A stretch of DNA of 64,000 nucleotides from CALLPQ01 sp039819545 (GTDB taxonomy: Bacteria > Pseudomonadota > Alphaproteobacteria > Caulobacterales > Parvularculaceae), in the NCBI GenBank assembly GCA_039819545.1, contig JBCBRS010000002.1, positions 248,001 through 312,000 on the forward strand. The letters run 5' to 3'. The position numbers were made by a program, and so were the translations under genes. Under the pieces are notes generated by a model that worked only from the letters and a program-made list of their open reading frames with translations, was not told the origin of the DNA and ran no database searches. Of the stretch, positions 61,101-64,000 are shown one piece after another (the stretch's first letter is position 1; each line of letters starts with the position of its first letter).

Positions 61101-61547
61101 AGCGCCTTGTGGCGCTTGAACGTTGTCAAATGCCTGTTCCGAAACGGTCACCACCAATTGATCCGAATGAAGCCGACGCAGCGCGCGGGCGCCATCGCGC
61201 AGCGCCCTTTTATCAAGCCAGAAAACAAGCCGCGGCGTATACACCGCAGCTGTTCCCTCCCGATGGCGAACACTGAGGTCGTCGATGGTGATGCGATAGC
61301 GCGAGGAGCCGGTACGCCCGCTCTGCCTTTGGCTATGGAGCCGGATGCGCCCGGTCTGCACATCAAAGGGTGCGGGCAACCGGGCCTCCACAGCGCGGTG
61401 GATGACCGGCTGCAGGATTGCAAGATCGACGTCGCCGCGCTCCGCCTGCCAGACCATCCACCCGCCAAAGGCGAGGACAATCGCCAACGCGGCACCAATC
61501 ACTTCGAGACCGATGAGGGCAAAGAGACGCAAGCTAGGCTTTTTCAC
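58191..61547 (-). CDS. YhdP/AsmA-like lipid transport-type protein (DUF3971)
   Basis: 1118 aa from a GTG at 61547, with the frame open to 61601. One N-terminal membrane segment (LRLFALIGLEVIGAALAIVLAFGGWMVW) precedes a large, repetitive beta-rich periplasmic body (DUF3971 and AsmA_2-like, with RALMALWP...LAPRARSWVN and LTLADTPGGPIGGMLAARGLQVVNAPMLAKLF). The family is thought to bridge inner and outer membranes for phospholipid transport. It is convergent with the lipocalin gene. Confidence 0.88.
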   Translation of the reverse strand: MKKPSLRLFALIGLEVIGAALAIVLAFGGWMVWQAERGDVDLAILQPVIHRAVEARLPAPFDVQTGRIRLHSQRQSGRTGSSRYRITIDDLSVRHREGTAAVYTPRLVFWLDKRALRDGARALRRLHSDQLVVTVSEQAFDNVQAPQGADLPALTKIISQLKDAALESALEEVRIDEIDLVFSSARSQLTVMDGQFAYNKAASLFKLSLPVQTGAAAGELSVRMGQKENGVTGTGSGQTLRLTLYRFPAASVIAHFARTGNFPLSVPITGDVTARLTRDGAITDAAFNLTGAPGTLQAGATEMRVEGLTAIGSYNDEDRKITLDRFDISSPALTTALSGTATLNPDAVGVFFDLYATQTRLVMPSFFAEPFEADTIKAVGTFHGRRHIVFDRLAVDIGDIGFAGAFAMQNHLAEDGSAQSPGMQGALKTTGRIDKQRLMALWPLTLAPRARSWVNLRIKKGYAENLDFSIDMGPGEKSSLGFIPNDSLSLDFDVASVEAEIIPGMTPLRGAGGRGRLYGNKLEIDVDRAKAGPVQFFAGTVELPQFSPRGGGQVFSFSAHGDAADMMRLINEKPLSLLDASGLQPAQISGDAEVTLSVTRRPDWMTDKPRFSYEGAAQFENLILLEAWQDLDLTDAAGTMALSDQGLSISGNAKLGVTPVNISWSQDFTATRDPSRLTLSGRFDASTADLLGIPTRSVLAGPVDLAVDARGRYRTFSRLDIAADFSDATLTLDDLAWRKLPGVLTALNLTIRYDADGRQTGQLSVDGDGLDIQGTYSLFANGRLASLTMPVVAIDRYADFSFEASRARGQALEALASGTYINLGPVVERFLANPDLGSGRDQDTDDLTTIEWGRGMNARLRFDRLALRNDIALSDAALDLVHDSEKLTVLNLSGFDADRRPLSVILSTDERDTGVPARRTVLAETTNIGDLMRGIFGLTSLQGGAGQMTLTLADTPGGPIGGMLAARGLQVVNAPMLAKLFAAGSFEALADLMSDQGIALQSVDAQFAISDGKIRIRQANAVGPSVGLSAAGVIGLDGTGVALAGALAPIYQINAVLGNAPLIGPLLVNRKGEGLLAVSYEITGEVMAPLVTIKPLSALAPGVLRRAFENDEFIPENP

Positions 61548-61691
61548 GCGATTACTCTGTCTACAGCTTATTTCAGCGCCAACGTCAAAACGCCGCGGCA
61601 AGACGCTCTTTCTACCAGCGTTTCATATTGTGTCACGAAAGACAAATGGGTACGTCAAACATACCCAGCGCTAATCTTAAGGAGGATTTCC

Positions 61692-62159
61692 ATGGCGACA
61701 ATCGAAGAAGGCAAAAAGGCTCCGGCATTTACCTTGCCCACCGATGGCGGCGGCACGGTGTCGTTGAAAGACTTCAAGGGTCAGAATGTTGTTGTCTATT
61801 TCTACCCCAAGGACGACACGCCCGGCTGTACGAAACAGGCCATTGGCTTTACCGAGTTGCTCGATGAGTTTGCCGCCGCCGATACACAGATTATCGGTAT
61901 CTCCAAGGATCCCGTGGCTAAGCACGACAAGTTTAAAGCCAAGCATGATCTTGGGATTATCCTCGCCTCCGACGCCGATAGCGACGTCACCGAAAAATTC
62001 GGCAGCTGGGTTGAGAAAAGCATGTATGGCAAAACCTATATGGGTATTGACCGCTCAACCTTCCTGATCGATGGCACCGGCAAGATTGTTCAGATTTGGC
62101 GCAAAGTACGCGTCAAGGACCATGTGGCGGCGGTTTTGGAAGCGGCGAAAGCCCTTTGA
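61692..62159 (+). CDS. bcp: BCP-type peroxiredoxin, single cysteine
   Basis: 155 aa from the ATG at 61692 with AAGGAGG. The peroxidatic Cys46 lies in YPKDDTPGCTKQA. No other cysteine exists in the protein, so it is the one-cysteine form; the resolving cysteine of E. coli BCP (five residues on) is replaced. It reduces hydroperoxides with thioredoxin or another thiol. Confidence 0.95.
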   Translation: MATIEEGKKAPAFTLPTDGGGTVSLKDFKGQNVVVYFYPKDDTPGCTKQAIGFTELLDEFAAADTQIIGISKDPVAKHDKFKAKHDLGIILASDADSDVTEKFGSWVEKSMYGKTYMGIDRSTFLIDGTGKIVQIWRKVRVKDHVAAVLEAAKAL

Positions 62160-62183
62160 AGCGCACAGCGAGAAGGATAGCGA

Positions 62184-63092
62184 ATGCACGAAGCGCGCGC
62201 CGACCGGCAGACTTTAAGCCACGGTGTTCTCGGCTCTATCGGCGTGCACTGCCTTGGCGTGCTGGCAGCGGGGGAGCCAGCGGTGAAACTGGCGGCGGCC
62301 TCTCGCTGTGCCCACATGTGGGCCGCCTTGCGGACAGCCCATGGAGACGCGCCCAGCGCCGAGCCGTTCGCGCAGTGGCCTCAGCCCGTTGCAATTCCTG
62401 ATGTGCCGGCACGGCCCGCAGCCCTGAAAATGGTGCGGCCCGCCGATGTGCCACGTCGGCGCCTGGGCTCGGCCGCCGGACGCGCCGGTTTGCTCCACGC
62501 CATTGCCCATATTGAATTCAATGCCATTGATCTTGCGTTCGATATGGCCGTGCGCTTCACTCCGGCCATCGCCGCCATGGGGCTGGACTGGCGGGCATTT
62601 CTCGATGAGTGGCTGCAGGTCGGCCGTGAAGAAGCGTTGCATTTTTCGCTGGTAGCCGCGCGCATGGCCGAGCTTGGCATGGGCTATGGCGACCTCCCGG
62701 CCCATGCGGGGCTGTGGGATGCAGCGCAGCAAACCGCCGACAGCGTGTTGGCTCGTCTTGCTATCGCGCCCATGGTGCTGGAGGCCCGTGGTCTCGACGT
62801 AACCCCGACCATGATTGAAAAGCTGCACGCCAATGGCGACCCGGATAGCGCGCGCGTCCTGCAACGCATTTATGACGACGAAATTGGCCATGTGGCAATC
62901 GGTACGCGCTGGTTCGAAGCGGTTTGTGCCAATGAAGGTCACGCGCCCCTGGAGACCTTTCACCGCCTCGTCTTGGAACGGTTCAAGGGGCGGCTCAAGC
63001 CGCCCTTTAATGTGAAAGGGCGCGCCGAAGCCGGTTTGGATTTTGCATTTTACGGCGCGTTGACCCGTCAGGGGACGGAATCAACCAAATAA
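62184..63092 (+). CDS. DUF455 ferritin-like protein
   Basis: 302 aa. The DUF455 pattern contains likely diiron ligands: HIEFNAIDLA, VGREEALHFSLV and YDDEIGHVAIG. The fold is ferritin-like and helical. Function is not established; a role in tRNA or redox chemistry has been suggested for related MiaE proteins. It lies 24 bp after bcp and may be co-transcribed. Confidence 0.88.
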   Translation: MHEARADRQTLSHGVLGSIGVHCLGVLAAGEPAVKLAAASRCAHMWAALRTAHGDAPSAEPFAQWPQPVAIPDVPARPAALKMVRPADVPRRRLGSAAGRAGLLHAIAHIEFNAIDLAFDMAVRFTPAIAAMGLDWRAFLDEWLQVGREEALHFSLVAARMAELGMGYGDLPAHAGLWDAAQQTADSVLARLAIAPMVLEARGLDVTPTMIEKLHANGDPDSARVLQRIYDDEIGHVAIGTRWFEAVCANEGHAPLETFHRLVLERFKGRLKPPFNVKGRAEAGLDFAFYGALTRQGTESTK

Positions 63093-63337
63093 ACGGAGAC
63101 CATTAACCATTTTGCCTGCACCGCTTTGGTGATTACTCGGTCTGTCAACTGGCGCGCGCGCAAAAAAACTAAGGTTATCCTGTAACAATGTGGTTGCGAA
63201 ATGTTCACATATGCGGTGCTATACGTGGGCGGGGTTCATCTGAATCGGGTCTGTGGGAGGGCTGAACTGGTTCAACGCCAACGGTCCTGCCTGCGGCGGC
63301 GTTTTGGTTTTGTAGGGTTAAGGGGCTCAGTCGGCGC

Positions 63338-64000
63338 ATGAACCGTAAGTCGGGTCAATTCAAACGCTCGTTCGGACGCTTTTTCAAAGAGCGGCAGATC
63401 TATCACCGAAGCGACGGCGTTGTTCACTTCATCTCCATGTCGTCGAAAACGCAGATTGCCCTGGCCTTGGTCGCGACGGCAGCGCTGAGCTGGATTGCCT
63501 ATGCGACTGTCAACGTTGTTTTCAAAGAACAAATCATCGTCGCAAAAGAACAGGAATTTCGCCTGATGGCGAATAATCACTCGCGCACCATGCTTAAGCA
63601 GGTCCGCGCCTACGATGAATTGAATATCCAGAACGCACAACTGCAGAAAAATATGCTGGCCGCGATGGATGAGCTTGCCGGGCGCCACCAAATGCTGCGG
63701 ACCGCCGTGTCGCGCAAATCTGACGTGGATGACAGCCTCGTTACCCTGTCGGAGCGCCTGGCAGAGGCCGGAACGCCGAGCGGGGCGAAACCGAAGAATG
63801 CCAACCGCGTTATGGTCGATGTGAAGCCCGGGGAGCCAACCCCGCGCCAGTCACGCACCCGCAAACTGCAGTTCAAGGCAAGCCAGGAAGCCAGCGCCAC
63901 CCAAATCGACGTGAACCCGACCGCTGGCAATGAAGGCGCGGTCGAAGAGCTCGAGAAAGCAGCAACGAGCCTTTATACCGAACAGCTTTTATTGCTCGCC
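63338..64000 (+). CDS. M23 metallopeptidase N-terminal region (DUF5930), partial
   Basis: 221 codons are visible before the window ends. It begins MNRKSGQFKRSFGRFFKERQ, has a membrane segment (TQIALALVATAALSWIAYATV, about residues 38-58) and continues in a coiled coil (VAKEQEFRLMANNHSRTMLKQVRAYDELNIQNAQLQ). This is the DUF5930 N-terminus that precedes an M23 LytM peptidase domain in alphaproteobacteria. The catalytic domain lies beyond the edge. A 245-bp gap upstream has GANTC and TTAACC motifs but no clear promoter. Confidence 0.85.
   Translation, partial: MNRKSGQFKRSFGRFFKERQIYHRSDGVVHFISMSSKTQIALALVATAALSWIAYATVNVVFKEQIIVAKEQEFRLMANNHSRTMLKQVRAYDELNIQNAQLQKNMLAAMDELAGRHQMLRTAVSRKSDVDDSLVTLSERLAEAGTPSGAKPKNANRVMVDVKPGEPTPRQSRTRKLQFKASQEASATQIDVNPTAGNEGAVEELEKAATSLYTEQLLLLA

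Noticed and set aside
61107..61691. Upstream extension of the peroxiredoxin frame
   Set aside because: Overlaps the YhdP-like gene on the other strand; the ATG at 61692 has a strong AAGGAGG.
1..64000. CRISPR array, rRNA or tRNA genes
   Set aside because: No evenly spaced repeats and no cloverleaf or T-loop patterns with matching acceptor stems were seen; GGTTCGAT near 14243 has no tRNA context.

Overview
The window reads as alphaproteobacterial chromosome. The fliF-fliG-fliH-fliN-flbD order, a SciP (CtrA inhibitor) gene, candidate CtrA boxes and a FlbD-type sigma-54 activator give a Caulobacter-like flagellar hierarchy. CobT, the COG2308/COG2307/transglutaminase/Anbu operon and DUF2793 also fit. 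The species cannot be fixed from sequence alone; a marine or stalked-lineage relative (Parvularcula/Hyphomonas-like) is only an inference.

Positions 1-14.5 kb are accessory DNA. They carry a SprT-like protein, an unrecognised DNA-binding-like protein, a glycerate-kinase-like protein, a serine resolvase, small orphan genes and a 0.57-kb non-coding block of strong hairpins (4506-5072). They also carry a type II restriction-modification locus: a C5 methyltransferase divergent from an XRE controller, a restriction endonuclease and a 1376-aa nuclease-helicase. A relaxase/MobC mobilisation module with a candidate oriT follows. The defence part is visibly AT-richer than the chromosome to its right. 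No integrase or tRNA attachment site is seen, so the left edge probably lies outside the window.

From 14.5 to 18.5 kb runs the conserved Anbu operon: ATP-grasp, alpha-E, transglutaminase and proteasome-like peptidase.

From 18.5 to 33.5 kb is a flagellar cluster: flgK (minus), fliK-flgD-flgE, sciP, then fliF-fliG-fliH-fliN-flbD-orf-flhA-flhF. Two sigma-54 promoters with GG-N10-GC spacing, two CtrA-like boxes and a FlbD-like site upstream of fliF describe its control. One sigma-54 promoter lies so close to fliK that it moves the fliK start downstream.

From 33.5 to 64 kb is mostly chromosomal housekeeping and envelope biology: DUF2793, a fused 2-oxoacid dehydrogenase E1 with a FabD-like acyltransferase, a hybrid histidine kinase, tandem DUF1499 proteins, two exported amidohydrolases, a BlaI/BlaR1-type pair, metG, an AlkA-type glycosylase, cobT, a phytase-like esterase, der, bamB, a TPR membrane protein, a lipocalin, a YhdP/AsmA-like protein, a BCP peroxiredoxin, a DUF455 protein and the start of an M23 peptidase.

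The best candidate for an undescribed system is the restriction-modification operon translationally coupled to a Cas4/RecB-like, RNase-H-like and SF1-helicase fusion protein (5073-11908), with its controller operator embedded in the methyltransferase promoter.
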